Source: Achromobacter xylosoxidans A8 (GTDB taxonomy: Bacteria; Pseudomonadota; Gammaproteobacteria; Burkholderiales; Burkholderiaceae_B). From it: 64,000 bases of DNA. The DNA is taken from positions 1-64,000 of the forward strand of contig NC_014640.1 of the NCBI RefSeq assembly GCF_000165835.1, written 5' to 3'. Shown in pieces: positions 11,056-19,509 of this stretch; position 1 is the stretch's first letter, and each line of letters starts with the position of its first letter. Both the position numbers and the translations under genes were made by a program. The notes beneath the pieces are model-generated. The model was given only the letters and a program-made list of their open reading frames with translations, was not told where the DNA came from and did not search any database.

Positions 11056-12278
11056 ATGCGATTGAAGAAAAGTTCCTGAAGCTGGGCATTGATAACGCGC
11101 CGGGCCAGGAAGTGCGGGAAAGCCACGGCGGCGAACGTCTGCTGCATGAAGGCGCAAGCCTTCCGGGCGTGGCCGTGGATTTCTCGCACGGCGACGTCAA
11201 TGCCGGTGCGTTTGAACCCACGCCGGGGGCGCTTGACGCTTTCGTCCAAGGCGTTCATCGCGGCGGTTCCCAGGCCTATACCGAATACCGTGGCCAGTCG
11301 GCCATCCGCGAGAAGCTCGCGCTCGATCTGGCGGCGTTTTCGGGCCATCCCGTTTCGGGTGCCGAAGAACTCATCATCACGCCCGGTACCCAGAGCGCAC
11401 TGTTTCTCGCTGTCGCAAGCACCGTGACTGCCGGCGAAAAAGTCGCGATCGTGCAGCCCGACTACTTCGCCAATCGCAAGCTGGTCGAATTCATGGGGGC
11501 GGAGATGATCCCTGTGCAACTCGACTATCTGAACAACACGGCGCATGCCGGCCTGGATTTGCAGCAATTGGAATCGGCATTCAAGGCGGGCGCCAAGGTC
11601 TTTCTCTTCTCGAACCCGAACAACCCCACAGGGGCTGTGTATTCCCGCAACGAAATCGGGCAGATCGCTGCGCTGGCCGAGAGGTTCGGCGCAACGGTCA
11701 TTGTCGACCAACTCTACTCCCGTCTGCTGTATGCGGGGCAGCCATATGTCCATTTGCGAGGCGTCCCGCAGGCGGACGACAACGTCGTCACCATCATGGG
11801 ACCGTCAAAAACGGAATCGTTGAGCGGCTATCGATTGGGGGTGGCATTTGGCAATGCCCGCATCATTCAGCGCATGGAGAAACTCCAGGCCATCGTCTCG
11901 TTGCGCGCGCCGGGTTACTGCCAGGCTGTGTTGCAGACCTGGTTCTCCGAACCCGCCGGATGGCTGGCCGACCGCATCGGAAGGCACCAGCAGATCCGCG
12001 ACGACCTGCTGTCGCTGTTTCGCGGCATCGAGGGTGTGGCGGTCCGCACACCGCAAGCGGGCAGCTACCTGTTTCCGCAGCTGCCCAAGCTACACATGAC
12101 TTTGCAGACCTTCATCCGGACGCTGCGGTCGCGGGCTAACGTCACGGTCACGCCGGGGACTGAATTCAGCCCGCACGCCGGCGACAGCATCCGCCTCAAT
12201 TTCTCGCAGAACCACGAGGCGGCGGTCGACGCCGTCAAACGCATCGCGACCGTCCTTGAAGAACATCGTCTCGCTTAA
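11052..12278 (+). CDS. PLP-dependent aminotransferase, class I/II
   Basis: A 408-residue fold-type-I enzyme with the substrate-binding SNPNNPTGAVYSR motif and Lys253 in GPSKTESLSGYRLG as the expected Schiff-base lysine. It is most like the aspartate/alanine/kynurenine aminotransferase-type group. ATGA overlap with the preceding dehydratase gene indicates translational coupling, so both enzymes probably work on the same imported compound, interconverting an amino acid and its keto acid. Substrate is not deducible. Confidence 0.85.
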   Translation: MNAIEEKFLKLGIDNAPGQEVRESHGGERLLHEGASLPGVAVDFSHGDVNAGAFEPTPGALDAFVQGVHRGGSQAYTEYRGQSAIREKLALDLAAFSGHPVSGAEELIITPGTQSALFLAVASTVTAGEKVAIVQPDYFANRKLVEFMGAEMIPVQLDYLNNTAHAGLDLQQLESAFKAGAKVFLFSNPNNPTGAVYSRNEIGQIAALAERFGATVIVDQLYSRLLYAGQPYVHLRGVPQADDNVVTIMGPSKTESLSGYRLGVAFGNARIIQRMEKLQAIVSLRAPGYCQAVLQTWFSEPAGWLADRIGRHQQIRDDLLSLFRGIEGVAVRTPQAGSYLFPQLPKLHMTLQTFIRTLRSRANVTVTPGTEFSPHAGDSIRLNFSQNHEAAVDAVKRIATVLEEHRLA

Positions 12279-12297
12279 CCCAAGCCACCCCGAAAAA

Positions 12298-12681
12298 ATG
12301 ATCAGAAAAGCGTATTCCAGCGAATCGACGCCGCCGCCGGCCGGCACCTACAGCGTGGCCATGCAGGCTGGCCAACTCCTGTTTCTCTCGGGCCAGACAC
12401 CGCGCGATCGCGACAACGTCAGACATGGAGACAAGCCCTTTGCCGCCCAGGCAAGAATGGCGCTCGACAATCTCGAGGCTGCCGCGAATGCGGCAGGGGC
12501 TAGCCTGCGCGACGCAGTCAAGGTGGGTGTGTTCTTGAGGGACCTGGCCCATGCGCAGGAATTCGACGCGATCTACGCGACCTATGTTGGGGAACCGCCG
12601 CCTGCCAGGACCTTGATCCAGTCCGGTTTCAGCGCGTTCGACATCGAGGTCGATGCGATACTCGTTCGAAGTTTCGCCTAA
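12298..12681 (+). CDS. RidA family reactive intermediate deaminase
   Basis: A 127-residue protein of the YjgF/YER057c/UK114 family; these trimers hydrolyse reactive enamine/imine intermediates made by PLP dehydratases to keto acids plus ammonia. The C-terminal VGEPPPARTLIQSGF segment holds the conserved substrate-carboxylate arginine, and the early AGQLLFLSGQ is typical. ATG 12298 is preferred over an upstream TTG at 12256. Last gene of the operon, 19 nt after the aminotransferase, it makes biochemical sense downstream of a dehydratase. Confidence 0.9.
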   Translation: MIRKAYSSESTPPPAGTYSVAMQAGQLLFLSGQTPRDRDNVRHGDKPFAAQARMALDNLEAAANAAGASLRDAVKVGVFLRDLAHAQEFDAIYATYVGEPPPARTLIQSGFSAFDIEVDAILVRSFA

Positions 12682-12753
12682 TCATTCAATGATGGCGCGC
12701 GCCGGTTCCGACTGGCGCCGCCACCCTGGCGCAGGCCGGGAGCCGCGGGCCAG

Positions 12754-13677
12754 CTACACATGCACATCATTGGCCCAAGGCTCCGCCGTCAACCGCTCGG
12801 CCAGATACTCGATGAAAGCCTGTACCCGGGCCGGCCGGCGGCGCCCCGGCGGCGTGACGATATGCAGCGCGATGGGATCAACCTGCCAGTCGTCCATCAC
12901 GGTCTCCAACGCGCCCGATTGCAGATCCTTCCATGCCAGGAACTCCGGCTGCAGCGCCAGCCCCATGCCCGCTTGCAGCGCCGGCGTCAGGGCTTCGGCG
13001 TTGTTCACGTTCAGGTGCACGGGCAAGGACTGCGAGAAATCACCATGCTTTTCATGGCGGAAACGCCAACTCGAGCCGTTGCGCGCATACATGTATTGCA
13101 GCGCGGTGTGGTGCGCCAGGTCCTTGGGATGTTTGGGACGGCCTGCGCGTTTAAAGTAACTGGGCGCACCCACCAACAGAATGCGCACGGAGCACAATCG
13201 CCGTGCCAGCAGCGTCGAGTCCACCAGGTTGGAGATCCGCAGCGCCAGGTCGAAGCGTTCCGACACCAGGTCCGCCTGCTTGTCGCTGAATTCGATTTCC
13301 AGGGCGACATCGGGATTGGCTTGCATGAACGGAGGCAGCATCGGCGCCAGATGGGTGACGCCGAAGGACATGGGAGCCGACAGCCTGATCTTGCCGCGCA
13401 GGCTGCTTGATTTTTCGGTGACCTCGGATTCGACCGCCTCGCCTTCCTCGAGGATGCGGGCGGCGCGTTCCAGCGCTGCGTAGCCCGATTCGGTCAGGGT
13501 CATGCTGCGCGAGGTGCGGTGGAACAGGGTCGTTTTCATCCTGGCTTCCAGACGGCTGATGCTCTTGGAAACCGTGGCTTGAGACAGGGAAAACTCGGCC
13601 GCCGCCTTGGCGAACGATCCCGTCTCGGCGACCTTGGCGAAGATCGCCCAACCTTCTAAATCCGGCAGCTTGCTCAT
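12754..13677 (-). CDS. LysR family transcriptional regulator
   Basis: A 307-residue regulator with the LysR helix-turn-helix at about 10-65 (FAKVAETGSFAKAAAEFSLSQ, then TVSKSISRLEARM) and a periplasmic-binding-protein-like effector domain. It converges on ridA and is divergent from the isochorismatase-like gene at 13997, which it probably controls across the 319-bp gap. Closest to the CrgA/DmlR-type subgroup by appearance. Effector unknown. Confidence 0.88.
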   Translation of the reverse strand: MSKLPDLEGWAIFAKVAETGSFAKAAAEFSLSQATVSKSISRLEARMKTTLFHRTSRSMTLTESGYAALERAARILEEGEAVESEVTEKSSSLRGKIRLSAPMSFGVTHLAPMLPPFMQANPDVALEIEFSDKQADLVSERFDLALRISNLVDSTLLARRLCSVRILLVGAPSYFKRAGRPKHPKDLAHHTALQYMYARNGSSWRFRHEKHGDFSQSLPVHLNVNNAEALTPALQAGMGLALQPEFLAWKDLQSGALETVMDDWQVDPIALHIVTPPGRRRPARVQAFIEYLAERLTAEPWANDVHV

Positions 13678-13996
13678 CTCGTGTTCTCGGGAAATGCCCG
13701 CGCCGATGATAGCTCCTGCCTATGGCACGGACAAGAATGGTGGTGAACGCAGCGCAGCAAAAGCCTGTCACGCCATCGTCATCATGCAAGAAATGGAAAG
13801 GATGGAATTCCTTGCCGCGGGTTCTCAGGATCGCGGCCGCTCCCTACTATGCATATACCGGCTGACGAGATGCACGGCCTGCTTCCAGCAGCGCTTCCGT
13901 CACCGACTAGCCGGCGCGAACCAGGATGGTTTGCCAGCAGCACCGAATTCTTTCCCCCCGCCCCATTTGATCGTTTTCCTGAAAGAGAGCCCTGCC
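13678..13996. promoter_or_regulatory. 319-bp divergent intergenic region, LysR gene / hydrolase gene
   Basis: No convincing gene. The frame of the downstream hydrolase stays open upstream but lacks family similarity. TATGCATA (13848-13855) is a small AT-rich palindrome and GGAATTCC another, either of which could belong to a LysR site; a clear T-N11-A box could not be singled out. GAAAGAGAG near 13981 is the likely ribosome site of the hydrolase. Confidence 0.35.
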
Positions 13997-14683
13997 ATGT
14001 CCGCCAACAAGTACCTTGAAGTCCTGACCCCGCAGAACAGCCAGATCATCTTCATCGATCAGCAGCCGCAGATGGCGTTCGGCGTCCAATCCATCGACCG
14101 ACAGACCTTGAAGAACAACGTGGTGGGCCTGGCCAAGGCCGCGCGCACCTTCAATATCCCGACCACCATCACCACCGTCGAAACCGACAGCTTCTCTGGC
14201 AACACCTATCCCGAATTGCTGGCCGTGTTCCCCGAGCACAAGATCCTGGAGCGCACCTCCATGAACTCCTGGGACGACCAGAACGTGCGCGATGCGCTGG
14301 CCGCCAATGGCCGCAAGAAAGTCATCGTCGCCGGCTTGTGGACGGAGGTTTGCAACACCACTTTCGCGCTGTGCGCCATGCTGGAGGGCGAGTACGAAAT
14401 CTATATGGTGGCTGATGCTTCGGGCGGCACCTCGGTGGACGCGCACAAGTACGCCATGGACCGCATGGTGCAGGCCGGCGTGGTGCCGGTGACCTGGCAG
14501 CAGGTGCTGCTGGAATGGCAGCGCGACTGGGCCCGCAAGGAAACCTATGACGCCGTCACCGCCATCGTCAAGGAACATTCGGGCGCTTACGGCATGGGCA
14601 TCGATTACGCGGTCACCCACGTCCACAAGCTGGCTGAGCGCGTCCAGCACGGCGAACGCATCGGCCCCAACCCCGCCAAGTAA
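13997..14683 (+). CDS. Isochorismatase-family cysteine hydrolase (YcaC-like)
   Basis: A 228-residue cytosolic hydrolase. The expected triad is visible as Asp21 in IIFIDQQ, a lysine in the RKKVIVAGL strand and Cys119 in GLWTEVCNTT, the YcaC/nicotinamidase-like signature. Family members hydrolyse amides or have unknown substrates. The longer open frame to 13607 is rejected because only residues from MSANKYLEVL onward look like the family. It is probably regulated by the divergent LysR protein and is followed by a terminator-like hairpin. Confidence 0.85.
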   Translation: MSANKYLEVLTPQNSQIIFIDQQPQMAFGVQSIDRQTLKNNVVGLAKAARTFNIPTTITTVETDSFSGNTYPELLAVFPEHKILERTSMNSWDDQNVRDALAANGRKKVIVAGLWTEVCNTTFALCAMLEGEYEIYMVADASGGTSVDAHKYAMDRMVQAGVVPVTWQQVLLEWQRDWARKETYDAVTAIVKEHSGAYGMGIDYAVTHVHKLAERVQHGERIGPNPAK

Positions 14684-14690
14684 ACCGCAA

Positions 14691-14734
14691 GCCGGGTCGA
14701 CCAGACAGATTCTGGCCGGCCCGGCATTCTGCTT
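14691..14734 (+). terminator. Probable terminator of the isochorismatase-like gene
   Basis: Arms 14692-14705 and 14711-14724 pair over 14 positions with one G-U and one mismatch around a 5-nt loop, then a short CTGCTTTT (14729-14735 region). Long stem, modest T-tract; 8 nt after the stop codon. Confidence 0.55.
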
Positions 14735-14799
14735 TTGAACACGGCGGGCGGCGGGACTTGCGGGTCCGTATGCTGCCTGGCGCGATCCAGGAGAGTCCC

Positions 14800-16392
14800 A
14801 TGCCAGACCAGAAGAGCAACGCGACGCGCGGCACCTTCGCGCCCTTGCGCCAGTCCGTGTTCGCCGTCCTGTGGGCCGCGACGGTGCTGGGCAATATAGG
14901 AAGCTTCATGCGGGACGTGGCCAGCTCCTGGCTGGTGACCGACCTGTCGGCCAGCCCGACCGCGGTGGCGCTGATCCAGACGGCCGCGACCTTGCCGATT
15001 TTCCTGCTGGCGATTCCGGCCGGCGTGCTTTCCGACATTCTGGATCGCCGCCGCTTCCTGATATTCGTGCAGCTGCTGCTGGCCTCGGTAAGCGGCACGT
15101 TGCTGCTGCTGTCGCACTTCGGCGCGCTGACCGTCGATTACCTGATCGCGCTGACCTTTGTCGGCGGTATCGGCGCGGCATTGATGGGGCCCACCTGGCA
15201 ATCCATCGTGCCTGAACTGGTTCCCCGCGAGGAACTCAAGGGTGCTGTCGCGCTGAACTCGCTGGGCATCAACATCGCGCGCGCCATCGGTCCGGCGGCG
15301 GGCGGGTTGATCCTGGCCAGCTTCGGCGCGGCGGTCACGTATGGGCTGGACGTGCTGAGCTACGTGTTCGTCATCGCCGCCTTGCTGTGGTGGAAACGTC
15401 CGGTAGCCGTCGACAGCGGGCTGTCGGAGAACTTTTTCGGCGCGTTCCGCGCGGGCCTGCGCTATACGCGGGCCAGCAAGGAGCTGCATCGCGTACTGCT
15501 GCGCGCCGCCGTCTTTTTCCTGTTCGCCAGCGCGGTCTGGGCGCTGCTGCCCCTGGTGGCGCGACAGATGCTTGGAGGTACTGCCGGCTTCTACGGCGTG
15601 CTGCTGGGTGCGGTGGGCGCGGGCGCGATCATCGGCGCCCTGGTCATGCCCAAGCTCAGCGCCCGCCTGAATACGGACGGGCTGGTGTTGTTGGCTTCCG
15701 TGGCCAGCGCGGCGGTCATGGCGGGGCTGGTGTCTGCGCCGCCCCAATGGGTGGCCGTGCTGCTGCTGGTGGTGCTGGGCATGGGCTGGATTACCGCGCT
15801 TACCACGTTCAACGGCGTGGCCCAGGCCATCCTGCCCAACTGGGTGCGCGGCCGCGGGCTGGCCGTCTATCTGATGGTCTTCAACGGCGCGATGGCCGCC
15901 GGCAGCCTGGGCTGGGGTTTGGTGGCGCGGGAAATCGGCGTGCCCTATGCGTTGGCGGTCAGCGCCGCTGGCCTGGTGGTGGTGGCGCTGCTGTTCCATC
16001 GCGTGCGCCTGCCGATCGGCGAAGCGGATCTGCAGGCGTCGAATCACTGGCCGGAGCCGCTGCTCGCCGAGCCGGTCGCCAATGATCGCGGCCCGGTGCT
16101 GGTGCAGGTCGAATACCGCATCCGCCAGGAAGACCGGCCCGCCTTTCTCGACGCGATGAAGCGCCTGTCGCAAGAGCGCTTGCGCGACGGGGCCTATGCC
16201 TGGGGCGTGGTCGAGCATACCGGCGATCCGCAGCGGGTGGTCGAGTGGTTCTTCGTCGAATCCTGGGCCGAGCATTTGCGTCAGCATCATCGGGTGTCGC
16301 ACGCCGACGCCGATCTGCAAGCCGAGGCGCTGCGCTTCCATATGGGGCCGGACAAGCCCGAGGTGCATCACTTCCTGGCCTTGAAGCACTGA
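14800..16392 (+). CDS. MFS transporter with C-terminal antibiotic-monooxygenase-like domain
   Basis: A 530-residue inner-membrane protein. Residues about 15-415 carry around 12 hydrophobic segments of the MFS_3 (EntS/transmembrane secretion effector) group; residues about 430-525 form a soluble ferredoxin-like (ABM/DUF) domain beginning near VLVQVEYRIRQEDRPAF with the conserved-looking VVEWFFVESWAEHLRQH. The start at 14800 is set by AGGAGA at 14788-14793; earlier TTG/ATG codons lack a ribosome site. It likely exports a small metabolite; the tail may be regulatory. It heads a co-oriented group with pirin, XapX, amidohydrolase and DoxX. Confidence 0.85.
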   Translation: MPDQKSNATRGTFAPLRQSVFAVLWAATVLGNIGSFMRDVASSWLVTDLSASPTAVALIQTAATLPIFLLAIPAGVLSDILDRRRFLIFVQLLLASVSGTLLLLSHFGALTVDYLIALTFVGGIGAALMGPTWQSIVPELVPREELKGAVALNSLGINIARAIGPAAGGLILASFGAAVTYGLDVLSYVFVIAALLWWKRPVAVDSGLSENFFGAFRAGLRYTRASKELHRVLLRAAVFFLFASAVWALLPLVARQMLGGTAGFYGVLLGAVGAGAIIGALVMPKLSARLNTDGLVLLASVASAAVMAGLVSAPPQWVAVLLLVVLGMGWITALTTFNGVAQAILPNWVRGRGLAVYLMVFNGAMAAGSLGWGLVAREIGVPYALAVSAAGLVVVALLFHRVRLPIGEADLQASNHWPEPLLAEPVANDRGPVLVQVEYRIRQEDRPAFLDAMKRLSQERLRDGAYAWGVVEHTGDPQRVVEWFFVESWAEHLRQHHRVSHADADLQAEALRFHMGPDKPEVHHFLALKH

Positions 16393-16415
16393 CGGGCAGC
16401 AGCGGGAGCCAGCTC

Positions 16416-16481
16416 ATGAACCATACGACGCCTGCTGTCGCGCAGGCCGGCAACCGGAACGCGGAGGCGCGCCATGGTTGA
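16416..16481 (+). CDS. Possible 21-residue leader peptide overlapping the pirin gene
   Basis: ATG at 16416 is preceded by GGGAG (16404-16408) and opens a 21-codon frame, MNHTTPAVAQAGNRNAEARHG, whose stop lies 5 nt inside the pirin coding start. The arrangement would couple translation to the pirin gene. No homologue is recognised; it could be chance. Confidence 0.25.
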   Translation: MNHTTPAVAQAGNRNAEARHG

Positions 16482-17178
16482 GCGCCGTCCTCTTGCAAGC
16501 CTGGGGCATGCCCGTCGCGGCTGGCTTGACGTGAAGCACCATTTTTCTTTCGCCGCTTACCAGGATCCGGAGCGCATGAACTGGGGTGCGCTGCGCGCCT
16601 GGAACGACGAAACCATCGCGCCGGGCTCGGGCTTTCCGCCTTTGCTGCATGCGGACGTGGAAATCATCACCTGCGTGCGGCAAGGCGCGCTCACTCATGA
16701 AGATGATCTGGGCAACCGCGGACGCACGGGCGTCGGCGAGGTGCAGGTCATGAGCGCGGGCAGCGGAATGACGCACGCCGAATTCAACATGGAAGGCGGA
16801 CCCGCGCAGGTGTTCGAGATCTGGATCGAGCCGGATCGCCGCGGCGCGCCGCCGAGTTGGGGCAGGAAGTCCTTTACGCGCGAAGCCTGCAAGGGCCGGT
16901 TCATCACGCTGGCCAGCGGCATGGACGGCGACGAAGACGCGCTGCCCATCCGCAGCGATGCGCGGGTGCTTGCGCTGGCGCTGAAGGCGGGCGAGGACGC
17001 CACCTATCGCTTTGCGCGCGGCGCGCGGCGCGGCTACCTGGTTGCCTCCAAGGGCAGATTGAAGGTCAACGGCGTGGAGATCGGGCTGGGCGACGGCGCC
17101 GCCATCCGCGACGAAACGGAGCTGCGCCTGACGGCCCTGGACGACGCGGAAATCCTCCTGGCCGACACGCACGCCTGA
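16474..17178 (+). CDS. Pirin family protein (YhhW-like)
   Basis: A 234-residue bicupin of the pirin family, whose members bind a metal with three His and one Glu and include quercetin 2,3-dioxygenases. Visible features are the N-terminal RRGWLDVKHHFSFA, the metal region HADVEIITCV with EHxxxLGN-type LTHEDDLGN, and MTHAEFNMEG. The C-terminal cupin is shorter. Probably a cytosolic redox-stress or dioxygenase protein; the actual substrate is unknown. It lies 81 nt after the MFS gene. Confidence 0.87.
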   Translation: MVERRPLASLGHARRGWLDVKHHFSFAAYQDPERMNWGALRAWNDETIAPGSGFPPLLHADVEIITCVRQGALTHEDDLGNRGRTGVGEVQVMSAGSGMTHAEFNMEGGPAQVFEIWIEPDRRGAPPSWGRKSFTREACKGRFITLASGMDGDEDALPIRSDARVLALALKAGEDATYRFARGARRGYLVASKGRLKVNGVEIGLGDGAAIRDETELRLTALDDAEILLADTHA

Positions 17179-17219
17179 GCGGCATCCTTTTCCTATCCAT
17201 CGACACAATGAGGACGCAC

Positions 17220-17483
17220 ATGAAGATCTATCTGCTTTCCCTGGGCGCCGGGCTGCTGGTCGGCGTGGTTTACAGCCTGCTGCAGGTCCGCTCGCCCGCC
17301 CCGCCCCTTGTAGCCCTGATCGGCTTGCTCGGCATATTGGTTGGCGAGCAGATCGTTCCAGTGGGCCGGCAACTGCTCAGTGGAACCGCCTTCGTCGCGG
17401 CCTGCGACAAGGAAAAGGCCGTCAGCCACGTGCTCGGCCAATTGCCCGGCCGCCATCAGGCTCAGGACAAGGAACACGGCTGA
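17220..17483 (+). CDS. XapX domain-containing small membrane protein
   Basis: An 87-residue protein with two predicted membrane helices (about 4-22 and 28-46) and the XapX-type stretch SLLQVRSPAPPLVALIGLLG ahead of GEQ. GAGGA (17210-17214) supports ATG 17220; an in-frame ATG at 17208 is possible. XapX proteins are uncharacterised but often sit next to amidohydrolase or permease genes, as here, 29 nt before the YtcJ-like gene. Function unknown. Confidence 0.8.
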   Translation: MKIYLLSLGAGLLVGVVYSLLQVRSPAPPLVALIGLLGILVGEQIVPVGRQLLSGTAFVAACDKEKAVSHVLGQLPGRHQAQDKEHG

Positions 17484-17512
17484 GCCGATTCCCGCATCAA
17501 AGGAGATATTGC

Positions 17513-19498
17513 ATGCCTACACGCCGCGATCTCATCGGTGTTGCTTCCGCCCTGGCGCTCAACGGGATGTTGGGACGCCACGCCATCGCCAGTTCGAAAG
17601 GAGAACCCAATATGTCCAACGCTACGCCGGATGTCATTTTTCACAATGGCCGCATCACCACGCTGGATCGCAGCAAACCGCAGGCCAGCGCCGTCGCGAT
17701 CAAGAACGGCCGGTTCGTGGCCGTCGGGACCGATGCCGAAATCATGCCGCTGGCGGGGGCAGGCACCCGCGTCGTCGATCTGAAGCGCCGCGCAGCCTTG
17801 CCTGGTCTGTACGACAACCATACCCACGTGGTGCGTGGCGGCCTCAACTACAACATGGAGCTGCGCTGGGACGGCGTGCGTACGCTGGCCGACGCCATGG
17901 CCATGCTGAAACGCCAGGTCGCCATCACGCCCGCGCCGCAATGGGTGCGGGTGGTGGGCGGCTTTACCGAGCACCAGTTCGCCGAGAAGCGATTGCCCAC
18001 GATCGACGAGATCAACGCCATCGCGCCCGATACGCCGGTGTTCATCCTGCACCTGTATGACCGCGCATTGCTCAACGGCGCTGCGCTGCGTGCGGTGGGC
18101 TACACCAAGACCACGCCCAACCCGCCTGGCGGCGAGATCATGCGCGATGCCCAGGGCAACCCCACGGGGCTGCTGCTGGCCAAGCCCAATGCGACCATCC
18201 TGTATGCCACGCTGGCCAAGGGGCCCAAGCTGCCCTTCGACTATCAGGTCAATTCCACGCGCCACTTCATGCGTGAACTGAACCGCTTGGGCGTGACAGG
18301 CGTGATCGATGCAGGCGGCGGCTTCCAGAATTATCCGGACGACTACGCCGTCATCCAGAAACTGGCCGATGAAAACCAGATGACGGTGCGGCTGGCCTAC
18401 AACCTCTTCACGCAAAAACCCAAGCAGGAAAAGGAAGACTTCCTCAACTGGACCTCCAGCGTGAAGTACAAGCAAGGCACGGACTACTTCCGCCACAACG
18501 GCGCGGGCGAAATGCTGGTGTTCTCGGCGGCCGACTTCGAGGACTTCCGCGTCGAGCGTCCGGACATGCCGCCGGAGATGGAAGGCGAGCTGGAAGAGGT
18601 CGTGCGCGTGCTGGTGCAGAACCAGTGGCCCTGGCGCTTGCACGCCACCTACGACGAGACCATCTCGCGCGCCCTGGACGTGTTCGAGAAAGTGCATCGC
18701 GACACGCCGCTGACCGGGCTGAACTGGTTCTTCGACCACGCCGAAACCATCTCCGACAAATCGATCGACCGTATCGCCGCGCTGGGCGGGGGCATCGCCG
18801 TGCAGCACCGCATGGCCTACCAGGGCGAGTACTTCATCGAACGCTACGGCGCGAAGGCCGCCGAAGCCACGCCGCCCGTCGCCAAGATCCTGCAGCGCGG
18901 CGTGAAGGTCTCGGCCGGCACAGATGCCACCCGCGTCGCGTCCTACAACCCCTGGGTGTCCTTGTCCTGGATGGTCACGGGCAAGACCGTGGGCGGCACC
19001 CGCCTCTACCCTGCGCGCAACTGCCTGGACCGCGAGACCGCGTTGCGCATGTGGACCGAGAACGTGGCCTGGTTCTCCAACGAGGAAGGCAAGCGCGGCC
19101 GCATCGAGCCCGGCCAGCTGGCCGACTTCATCGTGCCGGACAAGGACTATTTCAGCTGCACGGAGGACGAGATCTCCTTCCTGACCTCGGACCTGACCGT
19201 GGTGGGCGGCCGCGTGGTCTACGGCGCGGGCGAATTCGGTCCGCTGGACGACAATCCGCTGCCGCCCGCCATGCCCGACTGGTCGCCTACCCGGCTGTTC
19301 GGCGGCTACGGCGCCTGGGGCGATCCGCAGGGCGCCGGCCGCAACTCGCTGGGCTATCGCAACATGGCGGCCTGCGCGTGCGCCAGCTCTTGCGGCCTGC
19401 ATGGGCATGACCATGCCCGCGCGTGGGCATCGAATGCGCCCAGTTCGGACCTGCAGGGCTTCTTCGGCGCGTTGGGCTGCTCTTGCTGGGCCGTTTGA
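17513..19498 (+). CDS. YtcJ-like amidohydrolase, exported, with Cys/His-rich tail
   Basis: A 661-residue metal-dependent amidohydrolase of the amidohydrolase_3 group. The N-terminus MPTRRDLIGVASALALNG resembles a weak Tat signal. A small beta domain with HNGRITTLD precedes the TIM barrel; DNHTHVV carries the HxH metal pair, and HDH-type residues follow in FFDHAET, AVQHRMAYQG and SAGTDATR. AAGGAGA at 17499-17506 fixes the start. The last 40 residues hold five Cys and three His (from Cys621), an unusual possible extra metal site. Substrate unknown; many relatives are annotated as exoenzyme-regulatory AepA-like. Confidence 0.83.
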   Translation: MPTRRDLIGVASALALNGMLGRHAIASSKGEPNMSNATPDVIFHNGRITTLDRSKPQASAVAIKNGRFVAVGTDAEIMPLAGAGTRVVDLKRRAALPGLYDNHTHVVRGGLNYNMELRWDGVRTLADAMAMLKRQVAITPAPQWVRVVGGFTEHQFAEKRLPTIDEINAIAPDTPVFILHLYDRALLNGAALRAVGYTKTTPNPPGGEIMRDAQGNPTGLLLAKPNATILYATLAKGPKLPFDYQVNSTRHFMRELNRLGVTGVIDAGGGFQNYPDDYAVIQKLADENQMTVRLAYNLFTQKPKQEKEDFLNWTSSVKYKQGTDYFRHNGAGEMLVFSAADFEDFRVERPDMPPEMEGELEEVVRVLVQNQWPWRLHATYDETISRALDVFEKVHRDTPLTGLNWFFDHAETISDKSIDRIAALGGGIAVQHRMAYQGEYFIERYGAKAAEATPPVAKILQRGVKVSAGTDATRVASYNPWVSLSWMVTGKTVGGTRLYPARNCLDRETALRMWTENVAWFSNEEGKRGRIEPGQLADFIVPDKDYFSCTEDEISFLTSDLTVVGGRVVYGAGEFGPLDDNPLPPAMPDWSPTRLFGGYGAWGDPQGAGRNSLGYRNMAACACASSCGLHGHDHARAWASNAPSSDLQGFFGALGCSCWAV

Positions 19499-19509
19499 GG
19501 GGACCCGCC

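Noticed and set aside
12681..12693. Small palindrome ATCATTCAATGAT between convergent ridA and lysR
   Set aside because: Only 6-bp arms, AT-rich and without a T-run; too weak to call a terminator or operator.
13607..13996. N-terminal extension of the isochorismatase-like protein
   Set aside because: In frame but without similarity, and it would overlap the divergent LysR gene; the family start is at 13997.
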